A DNA stretch of 43,249 bases, taken from Candidatus Saccharimonadota bacterium (GTDB lineage Bacteria > Patescibacteriota > Saccharimonadia > Saccharimonadales > Saccharimonadaceae). The number at the start of each line of letters is the position of its first letter. Within the stretch, counting starts at the first letter, position 1. This document shows, in pieces, positions 30,301 to 37,256 of the stretch. The stretch lies in assembly GCA_017516075.1 (NCBI GenBank), contig JAFWDS010000007.1, positions 1 to 43,249 of the forward strand, given 5' to 3'. The position numbers were made by a program, and so were the translations under genes. A model generated the notes under the pieces. That model was not told the origin of the DNA, searched no databases, and saw nothing but the letters and a program-made list of their open reading frames with translations.

Positions 30301-31116
30301 TTCTGGGCAAGTGTCTTCCCAATGTGAGATTATTTCCTCAGCAGGTATGACATGCAAATCGTAATCTTTCAGCGACATGCGATTAGTATCGGACAAATAA
30401 GCCGCGGTCCCAATACAGAGCAGCACCTCATGCGCATCCTGGTCTTCGTGCTTCAAATAGTGCGCATCGCAGGTCACCACCAGAGGTAGCCCCAACTCTT
30501 CCGCGTGCGCCATCAGCCAGTCATTAACTTTCTTCTGCTCCGCAGAATGCGTAGATGATTTCGGATGCCCATGGTCCTGCATCTCTAGATAAAACCGGTC
30601 TTTAAACACATTCCGATACCAATCTATGAGAGACAAAGCGCGCTTGTCATCTCCGGCCCGAATCGCCTCTGCAATCTCCGACCCCATACAGCCAGATAGG
30701 CAAATAATCCCCTCATTGTATTTTTCAAGTTCATCGTGGTCGGTGCGGGGTTTGTAATACTTACCATGCTCTTCGGCGTTCGACATGATACGGCACAGAT
30801 TCTCATACCCCTTATTATTCATCGCAAGTAGTGTAATGTGGAACCTCTGTTTGTCGTGTGCAGGGTCTCGGTCGGTCATTTTGCGTGCAGCTACATATGC
30901 CTCCAGCCCCAAAATCGGCTTCACTCCAGCGGCATTACATTCCTTATAAAGCTCCACTAGTCCAGACATTGTGCCGTGATCTGTCACCGCCACCGCTTCC
31001 ATACCATCCTCTTTGACAAAATTCACTAGTTCTGGTATCTTAGTCAAACCATCCAAAAGCGAATAATGCGTATGGTTATGCAAATGCACAAAATCACTAG
31101 CCTTCAAACTCGTCAT
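27385..31116 (-). CDS. dnaE: DNA polymerase III alpha subunit
   Basis: A 1243-residue replicative polymerase. It has an N-terminal PHP domain (VHLHNHTHYSLLDG, VTDHGTMSG), the C-family palm with PDIDTDIQD catalytic aspartates, FNKSHAACYALIAYWTAYLK in the fingers, a helix-hairpin-helix area, and an OB-fold (VTIGGIITAVRSILTKKGDK) near residue 1000. The tail after about 1085 is a low-complexity linker and a small C-terminal domain. Length is close to E. coli DnaE (1160). The start is MTSLKASDF; an apparent 6-residue extension (MCYNFY) is the promoter read in frame. The mRNA should be leaderless. Confidence 0.97.
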   Translation of the reverse strand: MTSLKASDFVHLHNHTHYSLLDGLTKIPELVNFVKEDGMEAVAVTDHGTMSGLVELYKECNAAGVKPILGLEAYVAARKMTDRDPAHDKQRFHITLLAMNNKGYENLCRIMSNAEEHGKYYKPRTDHDELEKYNEGIICLSGCMGSEIAEAIRAGDDKRALSLIDWYRNVFKDRFYLEMQDHGHPKSSTHSAEQKKVNDWLMAHAEELGLPLVVTCDAHYLKHEDQDAHEVLLCIGTAAYLSDTNRMSLKDYDLHVIPAEEIISHWEDTCPEAILNTKRIAERCDVDLQLGRILIPKFPVPDGEDEKSYLDKLVFQGLVYRYGGKKLEETVDLSVEECRKMLEKVDAERDEEHKVLPRIDYELSVVDHMGYNGYFLIVQDFINWGKSQRIVYGPGRGSAAGAILAYALRITELDPLKYDLLFERFLNPDRISMPDIDTDIQDTRRDEVIEYCTNKYGEARVSNIATFGKMMAKNAVRDVARVLEVPYAEADRLAKMVPDPVQGHHVKLSDAIKDVPDLKQEYETNPTSKEVIGFASRLEGTIRNHGVHACGVIIAPDDLVKFLPLEVSAKGPIAAQFPMGQVEELGLLKMDFLGLSNLSVINNALRMIRKVYNTEIDLSNLPLDDPETYALLQRAETTGVFQLESAGMKRYLKDLKASTFEDIIAMVALYRPGPMQFIDSFIKRKHGEEPITYLHPGLENSLKNTYGIMIYQEQFMQISKEWCGFTGGQADTLRKAVGKKKIDLMKKVKPEFIKGAVEIGGATEEIAETFWGQLLDFANYCFNKSHAACYALIAYWTAYLKAHFPDAFMAALMTADMRWTDRLAIEMTECKKMGLKVLGPDINQSYGDFGIVGGEKTIRFGLSGIKGMGKALVEEVVIPERDKNGPFKSVCDFAKRVDSSKFNKKSWEGAIKTGAFDRFGATRSDLLFNLEAIQAYGAKIQKDVGSGQTDLFGMMGEAGVVPEVEIKTAPVQHPEKEQLLWERDLMGLYLSAHPLDKYDTYFEEQTHPMSMVSADYDNKIVTIGGIITAVRSILTKKGDKMAFVKIENKTDEAEFIVFPSVFAEFGGKLEVDNVVKVKGRVNAKDKDGRVSSEVKLLAESVELISDETLESYKSTGTKLGAPVAAADNGGRRRRFTSSAEKVYGGNGARKETPNTEAPRILKEPPKDPRKERLYVLIEDMENTEVLTGIRRLADLNLGMQEVVLVMKEGEAKRPLKMPFKVEVSEELLSGLKELVGEDKVKVC

Positions 31117-31134
31117 ATAAAAATTATAGCACAA
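31117..31134 (-). promoter_or_regulatory. Leaderless promoter of dnaE
   Basis: TTTTTGTGCTATAAT on the minus strand, hexamer 31123-31128, 6 bases before ATG 31116. The T-tract of the preceding terminator runs directly into this -10 box. Confidence 0.75.
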
Positions 31135-31158
31135 AAAGACCTCGCATTATTCGAGGTC
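31132..31158 (-). terminator. Terminator of the galU operon
   Basis: GACCTCG/CGAGGTC (31138-31158) followed on the minus strand by TTTTTG, which merges with the dnaE promoter. Confidence 0.88.
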
Positions 31159-31168
31159 TTTCGGCTCG

Positions 31169-31432
31169 CTATTTTGTAGCCTTGGCCGTCTTTTCAGTCT
31201 TTTTAGCGACCTTTTTTGCTTCTGCTTTAGTTTCTTCAGCTTTTTCCTTGACTTCTTCTTTAAAATCTTCCAAATTTTCTTCCAAATCATCGACTCTGTC
31301 TTCGATTTCTTCTTCGTCATCATCGTCACACATCTTCTTTGATACAAATTTCCCCGCAATCGCTCCAGCAATCGCGCCAAGCGCTGCTCCTAAGAAAAAC
31401 TTGCCAGCTCCACTTTTATTTTTTTCCGTCAT
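31169..31432 (-). CDS. YtxH-like small membrane-associated protein
   Basis: An 87-residue protein. A Gly/Ala-rich hydrophobic segment (FFLGAALGAIAGAIAGKFVS) near the start is followed by an acidic stretch MCDDDDEEEIEDR and a long Lys/Glu/Ala helix ending in repeats of K-K-x-E-K-T-A. This is the layout of YtxH/gas-vesicle-like stress proteins, which have an N-terminal membrane helix and an amphipathic coiled coil. The start MTEKNKSG has SD GGAGG and overlaps the preceding gene by 17 bases. Confidence 0.75.
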   Translation of the reverse strand: MTEKNKSGAGKFFLGAALGAIAGAIAGKFVSKKMCDDDDEEEIEDRVDDLEENLEDFKEEVKEKAEETKAEAKKVAKKTEKTAKATK

Positions 31433-31709
31433 CTTTTTTCTCCTCCTTCTTTTCTTTAGACTTTTCTTTGAGTTTCGGGTTAATATATTTATCCACGAAC
31501 ATTTCGATAGTCCCACCGATAGAGGTCATTCCCTTGAGGTTTGAGGCGATGCCATTGGCATTTTTGGCGATATCCTGCCCCTCAACCACTATTTTTTCAA
31601 TCTCTTTGCTAAGATTGATTAATTTGATAATAAGCGCAATTGCCAGAATCAAAAGTAGAAGCAATGTCGTACTTAAGATTGCAACAATTATCCATTCTGC
31701 TACATTCAT
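31416..31709 (-). CDS. Small membrane protein, DUF948-like
   Basis: A 97-residue protein with one strongly hydrophobic N-terminal segment (about residues 6-30) and a coiled-coil-like region EIEKIVVEGQDIAKNANGIA, ending in a Lys/Glu/Asp-rich tail. Such one-helix proteins with a heptad region resemble DUF948 and YtxH-partner proteins of Gram-positive bacteria. The SD AAGGAGG is formed by the last codons of galU (FKED-stop). It overlaps the YtxH-like gene downstream. Confidence 0.7.
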   Translation of the reverse strand: MNVAEWIIVAILSTTLLLLLILAIALIIKLINLSKEIEKIVVEGQDIAKNANGIASNLKGMTSIGGTIEMFVDKYINPKLKEKSKEKKEEKKDDGKK

Positions 31710-31711
31710 TT

Positions 31712-32587
31712 TTAATCCTCCTTAAAACGATTATACACCATTTCTCGCACGTCGTCAGCATAATCAGTGTGAGAAAGTACATATTCTAGGTGGGCGAGGA
31801 AATAATTCTTCGGGTCGCCCGTGGTAATCCACTTGCCTTTGCTTCTCGCCACGATCACATCGCCTTGCTCTGCGAGCTTTGTAATGGCGTCCACTGTCCA
31901 GAGTTCACCGTCTAGCCCGGTGTTTGTCGGAATTAAATATTCAAAAACCTCAGGTGTGAGTAAATATCTTCCGTAACTGGTAAGATTGCTCGGCGACAAA
32001 TCCGGAGTCTTGGGCTTCTCGACAATATGGCTGAGCGTGCCGTTATCTTTTAGTGCTATCATTCCGTACTTATTCCAAACTTCTTCTGGCATTTCCTGCG
32101 CCGCGATTACTGCCTTGGCGCCAGGGTGAGCTTTGTATTCTTCAATTAAGGTCTTTACGTCGCTAGTCCCTAGAATCAAATCGTCGCTATATAGCACCAC
32201 GAATGCTTCATCGTCTTTCACAAAATCCTTAGCCGAGACAATCGGCGAGCCATTGCCGTATGGTAAGCTAGCGTCCTGCTCAATCACAGTGATTTTTGGG
32301 AATTGCAAAACTTTCTCTACAGGCTCAAATCTTTCGCTTTTGCCCTGTTTGTCTAAAAGAGCCTTCACGTTCTCAGACGGATTATGGAAATAATCGTCGT
32401 AAATTTCTTTAGATTTGGTATTTGGCGTCGCCACGATGATGATTTCATCAATCCCCGCCTCTGCGCATTCTTCCACGCAAAGTTGCATCACTGGCTTCGC
32501 GCCAATCGGAATCATGGCTTTTGGAATAGTTTTTGTAATAGGTAGATAGCGGCTAGCAAACCCCGCATCTGTAATTATAGCTTTCAT
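31712..32587 (-). CDS. galU: UTP-glucose-1-phosphate uridylyltransferase-like protein
   Basis: A 291-residue sugar nucleotidyltransferase making UDP-glucose, the donor for glycolipids and wall glycans. Matching parts are SRYLPITKTIPKAMIPIGAKP, ECAEAGIDEIIIV, VVLYSDDL (metal-binding Asp), KYGMI, VEKP and GELWTVDAI. The N-terminal G-x-G-T-R loop of the family reads AGFASRY here, an unusual form, so the exact nucleotide should be taken with caution. Start MKAIITD has SD AAGGAGAA; an upstream extension covers a promoter (TATGTTATAAT). It is first in a three-gene operon. Confidence 0.88.
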   Translation of the reverse strand: MKAIITDAGFASRYLPITKTIPKAMIPIGAKPVMQLCVEECAEAGIDEIIIVATPNTKSKEIYDDYFHNPSENVKALLDKQGKSERFEPVEKVLQFPKITVIEQDASLPYGNGSPIVSAKDFVKDDEAFVVLYSDDLILGTSDVKTLIEEYKAHPGAKAVIAAQEMPEEVWNKYGMIALKDNGTLSHIVEKPKTPDLSPSNLTSYGRYLLTPEVFEYLIPTNTGLDGELWTVDAITKLAEQGDVIVARSKGKWITTGDPKNYFLAHLEYVLSHTDYADDVREMVYNRFKED

Positions 32588-32645
32588 AAGTTCTCCTTGA
32601 GACTTAATTATAACATAGAATAATCGAAAAAGACACAAAACTCAC

Positions 32646-32680
32646 TTGACTATTGTATTACATTGTCATACAATAATAGT
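32646..32680 (+). promoter_or_regulatory. Leaderless promoter of the antitoxin-fic operon
   Basis: TTGACT (32646-32651), a 17-base spacer, TACAAT (32669-32674) and a 6-base gap to ATG 32681. A short inverted arrangement TATTG...CAATA spans the spacer and -10 box and could be the operator for the antitoxin. Confidence 0.75.
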
Positions 32681-33043
32681 ATGAGTACAACGACCACAAC
32701 TAAAACCACCAACAATCTAATTCAAGTTCGCGTTTCTGCCGATTTGAAGGAGCGCACCGCCAAGCTTTTTGAAAAACTCGGCACTAACACGTCCGACGTC
32801 ATCCGTCTCATGTTGATGCGCGCCGACGAAACCCAATCTATTCCTTTCCCTATCCGCACCGAAGCCTACCCTATCTCCGCCAATCAGCGAATTGAAGAAA
32901 TCAAAGCTACTTTCGCTCTAGAAGGCATGCCACTTGACGAGCAAGACGTTAAGGATTTGCAAGATATCGAACTCGGTCGCACCACTACCGAGGCAGTCCG
33001 TCAGCGTATTCTGAAAGAAATCAAAGAAAGGCATAGCAAATAG
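32681..33043 (+). CDS. Antitoxin: RelB/DinJ-like DNA-binding domain with Fic-inhibitory motif
   Basis: A 120-residue protein. Residues 12-58 match ribbon-helix-helix RelB/DinJ antitoxins: IQVRVSADLKERTAKLFEKL, then SDVIRLMLMRADETQSIPF. Residues 70-112 resemble the VbhA-type antitoxin helix: ATFALEGMPL carries T77-x3-E81-G82, the Fic-inhibitory motif (S/T)-x3-E-(G/N), whose Glu pushes into the ATP site of the toxin. One protein may therefore neutralise Fic and repress the operon. The gene ends one base before fic. An upstream 6-residue extension is promoter sequence. Confidence 0.85.
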   Translation: MSTTTTTKTTNNLIQVRVSADLKERTAKLFEKLGTNTSDVIRLMLMRADETQSIPFPIRTEAYPISANQRIEEIKATFALEGMPLDEQDVKDLQDIELGRTTTEAVRQRILKEIKERHSK

Positions 33044-33044
33044 T

Positions 33045-33617
33045 ATGCAAGATCCTTATTGTTATTCTGATTCCCATGTCCTCAAGAATAAATTAGATAT
33101 TTGCAATCCAGACGAACTCTGTATGACCGAACGTCGTCTCAGCAAGCTCCGCGCCGAAGAATTGTTTTACAACCCCATCAACGCCAATTTCGATTTCGAC
33201 CATATCAAAAAAATCCACGCCTATCTCTTCCAGGATATCTATGATTGGGCTGGCGAAGTCCGCACTGTAGATATTGCCAAGGGTAATCTGTTTTGTAGGT
33301 ATTTTGCCATTGATTCTGAAGCCGAGCGGATTTTTACCGAATTAAAAAAGGAGCAGTATTTAAGGGGCTTAAGCATTGGTGATTTTGCTCGGCGCCTCGC
33401 CTACTATCTTGCCGAGATTAATGCTTTGCATCCTTTCCGCGATGGCAATGGCCGCGCTCAACGCGAATTCATTCGCCAACTCGCCTTCCAAAATAATCTG
33501 TTTCTGTCTTTCGCTGGTATCACCCAAGACGAAATGATAGCAGCCTCCAAAGCTTCATTCAAACTTGATTATGCTCCGCTCGAGCAGCTCATCCTCACCC
33601 ATCTCCGCCCGTTCTAG
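33045..33617 (+). CDS. fic: Fic-domain toxin (AMP transferase)
   Basis: A 190-residue Fic protein. The active loop is complete: HPFRDGNGRAQR (His129 to Arg140), so it should transfer AMP or another nucleotide part to a target protein. The flap region DWAGEVRTVDIAKGN precedes it. There is no internal inhibitory motif in the N- or C-terminal helices that I can see, which fits a class I Fic controlled by a separate antitoxin, encoded one base upstream. It lacks signals for export, so it probably acts inside the cell. Targets are unknown. Confidence 0.93.
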   Translation: MQDPYCYSDSHVLKNKLDICNPDELCMTERRLSKLRAEELFYNPINANFDFDHIKKIHAYLFQDIYDWAGEVRTVDIAKGNLFCRYFAIDSEAERIFTELKKEQYLRGLSIGDFARRLAYYLAEINALHPFRDGNGRAQREFIRQLAFQNNLFLSFAGITQDEMIAASKASFKLDYAPLEQLILTHLRPF

Positions 33618-33685
33618 CAATTAGCATTAATCCAGCCAACAATATTCAGATAGAATGATAAAACCTAGACTCGAATTCAATCGCG

Positions 33686-35521
33686 CTACGCACCAGAGGC
33701 TAAGCAGCGAATACTCCCTCCGTAGTACTTGTAGTTGTTGCCCGTGCCTGGGTAAACGCCGCTACCATAGAAGTTCATGTAGTAGGCGTTGCTGCCAGAG
33801 TAAGCCGTAGACGACCAATAGTGGCCGAAGTACCCACGATTGTACACCGAACCGTTGCCAACGCTGCCGGAATAAACGAAATTGCTAGGGTAAGCCCTCA
33901 GAACATTAGAAGCATCAGTTCCTTCCGGAGTACCTGTATAATATGGAGATGTTTGCGAATCATAGTTAGCTGGTTTTGCACCAATTAATGCTTCTGTAAA
34001 TGCTAGGAATTCATTATTAGCTGTGTTTTGTTTATTACCACCCTTTGGCAAATACCAGCCAGTAGGACAAATAGAAGTGCTAGTGACAGATTGGTTATTA
34101 GTGGTATAGTTGGTAGTATCCGCAATAGCTGCTGCCCAAGTGTAATAGTTACCATAACTATACATACCAGCATTAGTGGAGCTGTTTGTAGATGAATTAG
34201 TAGTTGGATTACTTGGTCTATCAATGTCGCTAATTGGAGTATTTACGTTGTTGTAGCGCGGGAATCTATTGTATTGTTCGCTGCCCGAAATAGTCTTACT
34301 AGTAGAACCATCCGTACTATATAGCAAATTAGCCGTTGTAGTACTGGTTAAGAGAGAGGCAGCTTCTGAATCAGCCAGCCCAGCAAAGCTCGCATTGTAG
34401 CCCTGTGCTAGTGAGCCAATAGTATTATCAGTTCCAGTATTTTCTAAGCGCATATTTTCAATCATCCAACAATTACCATCAGCAAGTTTAGCTACAGCGT
34501 AGGTTTCGTTGTCGCGTTGGTCAGTAAGGGCTGTGACTGCGCCACTTTGTAAGCTAGAACAACCAGTCCAGCCTTGGAGATTGCCGGCCGATTTAATCCA
34601 TCTAGCGTAGAGCGAAAGCCCAGAATTAGAACCACTATATTGTCCATTTTCATAAGTAATGTATTCCTGCGGACCTAGAAAACCATCCAGATCAGAATAA
34701 TCATAAGTTTTACTCCATCCAGCAAAACCATAGCCTTCTCTACTATAATTTGAGGCCAGCAATACAGCGGAAGTCTTAGAAACACCATCAACGGCACTAG
34801 AAGATGTAGGTATCGTTTGGCACCCCATCGTACCCTCTACATTTTTGCCGTTCGGATAATAGCAAATCTTACCTGCTTGAGTTAATTGTGGTTGCAACGG
34901 CGTTTCACTCATTGGATGCACCATAGTGTATTTCACTTTCCCATTATAACTTCCAGCCGGTTGATCTGATTTTACAAAAGCCGCATAAGTAGAAGTAATA
35001 GAAGAACCAGTAGAAGTATCGGTATTAGAAGCATACTGAGCTACTTTAGTATAAGTAGCTGGCACATCATGATAGCTGCCAAAACTATTCTGAATTGCAG
35101 GAGCATATGCACCACTTACGGCGTCGACTTTCATCGCCCAATTACTAGTGTTTCCGCTTGTAGCGGTGCCAGTAGCTATATCGTATGCAGGACTCAGTGT
35201 TCCTCCGAGACTCGCTAGTAGTTTATTATTCCCAAATTCATTATTAGCATTTCCAACTGCATAGATAGCGTATCCGCTAGCATCATTACATATCACCTTG
35301 AGAGTAGTCTGTCCAATTTCACTTACATATTGTCCAGGATTAACCATAGCAGAATGCGCCGAATCTACCATAGCGGTCATGGTGCAAGCTTCGGCTACTG
35401 TCACCGTAGCGTTAGCGGAAGTAGTCTCAGCATGAGATACCGAGCTCATTAGCCCCACCGCACAAAAACCCACCACTCCTATCATCCCCCCAATTATTCC
35501 AAATTCAATGCGTCGCTGCAT
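33686..35521 (-). CDS. Secreted surface protein with InlB-type repeat and FISUMP domain
   Basis: A 611-residue secreted protein. The signal peptide (1-31) ends near SHAE. An N-terminal beta domain (about 35-210) includes DIATGTATSGNTSNWAMK, shared with the protein at 11423. Next is a Listeria-Bacteroides type repeat, EGYGFAGWSKTYDY ending LSLYARWI. The C-terminal half is a FISUMP domain: YAVAKLADGNCWMIENMRLE, ICPTGWYLPK, and a Tyr/Gly/Ser-rich end HYWSSTAYSGSNAYYMNFYG then GSIRCLASG. It is probably an adhesin or surface-layer component. SD GAGAGGG precedes ATG. It follows the HdeD-like gene by 18 bases. Confidence 0.88.
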   Translation of the reverse strand: MQRRIEFGIIGGMIGVVGFCAVGLMSSVSHAETTSANATVTVAEACTMTAMVDSAHSAMVNPGQYVSEIGQTTLKVICNDASGYAIYAVGNANNEFGNNKLLASLGGTLSPAYDIATGTATSGNTSNWAMKVDAVSGAYAPAIQNSFGSYHDVPATYTKVAQYASNTDTSTGSSITSTYAAFVKSDQPAGSYNGKVKYTMVHPMSETPLQPQLTQAGKICYYPNGKNVEGTMGCQTIPTSSSAVDGVSKTSAVLLASNYSREGYGFAGWSKTYDYSDLDGFLGPQEYITYENGQYSGSNSGLSLYARWIKSAGNLQGWTGCSSLQSGAVTALTDQRDNETYAVAKLADGNCWMIENMRLENTGTDNTIGSLAQGYNASFAGLADSEAASLLTSTTTANLLYSTDGSTSKTISGSEQYNRFPRYNNVNTPISDIDRPSNPTTNSSTNSSTNAGMYSYGNYYTWAAAIADTTNYTTNNQSVTSTSICPTGWYLPKGGNKQNTANNEFLAFTEALIGAKPANYDSQTSPYYTGTPEGTDASNVLRAYPSNFVYSGSVGNGSVYNRGYFGHYWSSTAYSGSNAYYMNFYGSGVYPGTGNNYKYYGGSIRCLASGA

Positions 35522-35539
35522 GGACTACCCTCTCAAGAG

Positions 35540-36193
35540 TTATTTCCGCTTTTTTTCTTTCGCGCCAGATTTCGCGCCGGTTTTCTTCCCAGATTTCTTA
35601 ACGACCTTCGCACTAGAAGCGACTTCTCTTCTCGCAATGATATCCTCGGTATTCTGTGCGCGGTTGTGTACGCCATAAATCAAACTTGCCACCGCCACAA
35701 TCAGCATATACGAGCCGAAGAACCGGATAAATGTCATCACTTCAAAAGTTCCGGCGTTCAAAATCACTGCCCCCATCACACATCCACAGATGCCCGCCAG
35801 AATCCTAATGAATCTATCAGTCGGGTCGACCGTAGAAATAAACCCATGGAACAAATCAATCACGCCAGATAGCGCCGTATAAACAGAAATTATAATTAGG
35901 CTTGTCACCAAATCGCTCTTCGCAAAAAACAATAATAATATCGCAGTGACCACATCAATCCCCGCATCAATAATTGAATTAAACCAACCACGTTTTTTGG
36001 TGGAATTATATAATGCGCTCGTCGCGTCTACGATCCCCATAAATAGCAGAAAAACACTAATCATCGCAATTACGCCTTCGATACTATTCAGTCTCCCAAA
36101 CAGCATCAAAAAACCAAACACCCCCGCGAGAATCCCGCGAATAATAAATACAAACCAGTGTTTATCAATATATCTTCTATTAATATGTGCCAT
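35540..36193 (-). CDS. HdeD-like (DUF308) membrane protein
   Basis: A 217-residue protein with six predicted membrane segments in three pairs, the pattern of the HdeD/DUF308 family: WFVFIIRGILAGVFGFLMLF, VIAMISVFLLFMGIVDATSA, then ILLLFFAKSDLVTSLIIISV and ILAGICGCVMGAVIL. Family members are linked to acid resistance in E. coli, but their biochemical role is unknown. The C-terminal tail is Lys-rich (KKSGKKTGAKSGAKEKKRK). Promoter TGTGTTATAAT on the minus strand lies 24 bases before ATG, with SD AAAGGAA. It is first in a two-gene unit with the FISUMP protein. Confidence 0.88.
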   Translation of the reverse strand: MAHINRRYIDKHWFVFIIRGILAGVFGFLMLFGRLNSIEGVIAMISVFLLFMGIVDATSALYNSTKKRGWFNSIIDAGIDVVTAILLLFFAKSDLVTSLIIISVYTALSGVIDLFHGFISTVDPTDRFIRILAGICGCVMGAVILNAGTFEVMTFIRFFGSYMLIVAVASLIYGVHNRAQNTEDIIARREVASSAKVVKKSGKKTGAKSGAKEKKRK

Positions 36194-36245
36194 ATAATTC
36201 CTTTATTACTTATGCTTATTATAACACATTTTTTTAAAAATCAAA

Positions 36246-37256
36246 TCATACGTGGCGTTTTTTCTTGCGCGCAGTTTCAATCAGCTTGGTTACTTGATAT
36301 TTCGCCGGTTTCAAAACCAAATCATGCGCCGGTGTATACCGTAACTCCTCGCATCCAAACGAACGCTTGAATTCGCTCACGCCATAAAACCGATGTGAAG
36401 TCTCGTCCGGCTCCACAATCCCCCACAAATTATACCGAATACATCCCCGTTTTCTCGCCTCGCGCATCGCCTCCATGTGTAGAAGTGGCGCCGCCGAATA
36501 TTTAGTACCAAGCTCGCTCGATACTCCATAATGATAACTCGCCTCCGGCCCATAGAAAATCATAAAATTCTGCGCCAGAATCTCTCCATCTTTCCTAGCG
36601 GTATAAATCAGCACTTCATCATGCTCGCGAAACGCTTCAAATTGCCGAGTCAAAAACGATTCCGAAAACGCCACATATTTCTGTCTCTCAGCATGTTTTT
36701 TCTCCAAAGCACAGAATGCCTTAATAGATTCATCATCTGTATCGGCGGTGATCTCAATCTCGTTTTTCTCTGCCTTACGTAACTTCCGGCGAAAACCTTG
36801 CGAAGCTCCAGCCAGTATTTCCTCTTCCGACTTATTCAAATCCAAAACCCCAGCGAACTCCACCGACAAATACATCGGCGCTCGTTTCAATCCCAGCTCG
36901 CTCATCAACTTCAAAGATTTGTCCGATAGCTCCAGCTGTGGTCGCACTCTTACAAACGCGCAATTATACTTATTCCCTTGCTCGCGAATATCTTGAAAAA
37001 CACTATTTACTAACTCGCGGTTCCCCCAATCCAATATTGGACCACCCGCAATTGCCATATACGTGCCACGCTTTGCGGTTTCTACCACTCCAGCATATGC
37101 CCCAATAATCTTGTCGCCATCCATCATTAGTCGCCGAACTACCTTCTTGCCGCGCAACTTATGGAATTTATAAAAATCCCACGACTGCAAGAAATTAGAC
37201 TCCGGATGCGATTTAACAAACCCATCCCATATTTCGCGGTCCTCACCATCTATCAT
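36246..37256 (-). CDS. FemAB-family peptidyltransferase (second copy)
   Basis: A 336-residue member of the FemAB/FemX family, which adds amino acids from aminoacyl-tRNA to the peptidoglycan stem peptide. Typical segments are SNFLQSWDFYKFHKLRGKKV, GGPILDWGN, CAFVRVRPQLEL, LSVEFAGVLDL, GFRRKLRKAEKN, EILAQNFMIFYGPEASYHYG and RYNLWGIVEPDETSHRFYGV. It has the double GNAT fold without the coiled-coil arm of FemA. It overlaps the preceding FemAB gene by 4 bases (ATGA) with SD AAGGAGG. Two differing copies suggest a two-residue bridge or two acceptor positions. Confidence 0.92.
   Translation of the reverse strand: MIDGEDREIWDGFVKSHPESNFLQSWDFYKFHKLRGKKVVRRLMMDGDKIIGAYAGVVETAKRGTYMAIAGGPILDWGNRELVNSVFQDIREQGNKYNCAFVRVRPQLELSDKSLKLMSELGLKRAPMYLSVEFAGVLDLNKSEEEILAGASQGFRRKLRKAEKNEIEITADTDDESIKAFCALEKKHAERQKYVAFSESFLTRQFEAFREHDEVLIYTARKDGEILAQNFMIFYGPEASYHYGVSSELGTKYSAAPLLHMEAMREARKRGCIRYNLWGIVEPDETSHRFYGVSEFKRSFGCEELRYTPAHDLVLKPAKYQVTKLIETARKKKRHV

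Noticed and set aside
31117-31134. A six-residue N-terminal extension of dnaE (MCYNFY), with similar ones at 1721, 11387 and 32663
   Set aside because: The extra codons are the extended -10 promoter box read in frame; the downstream ATG has the fixed 6-base spacing.
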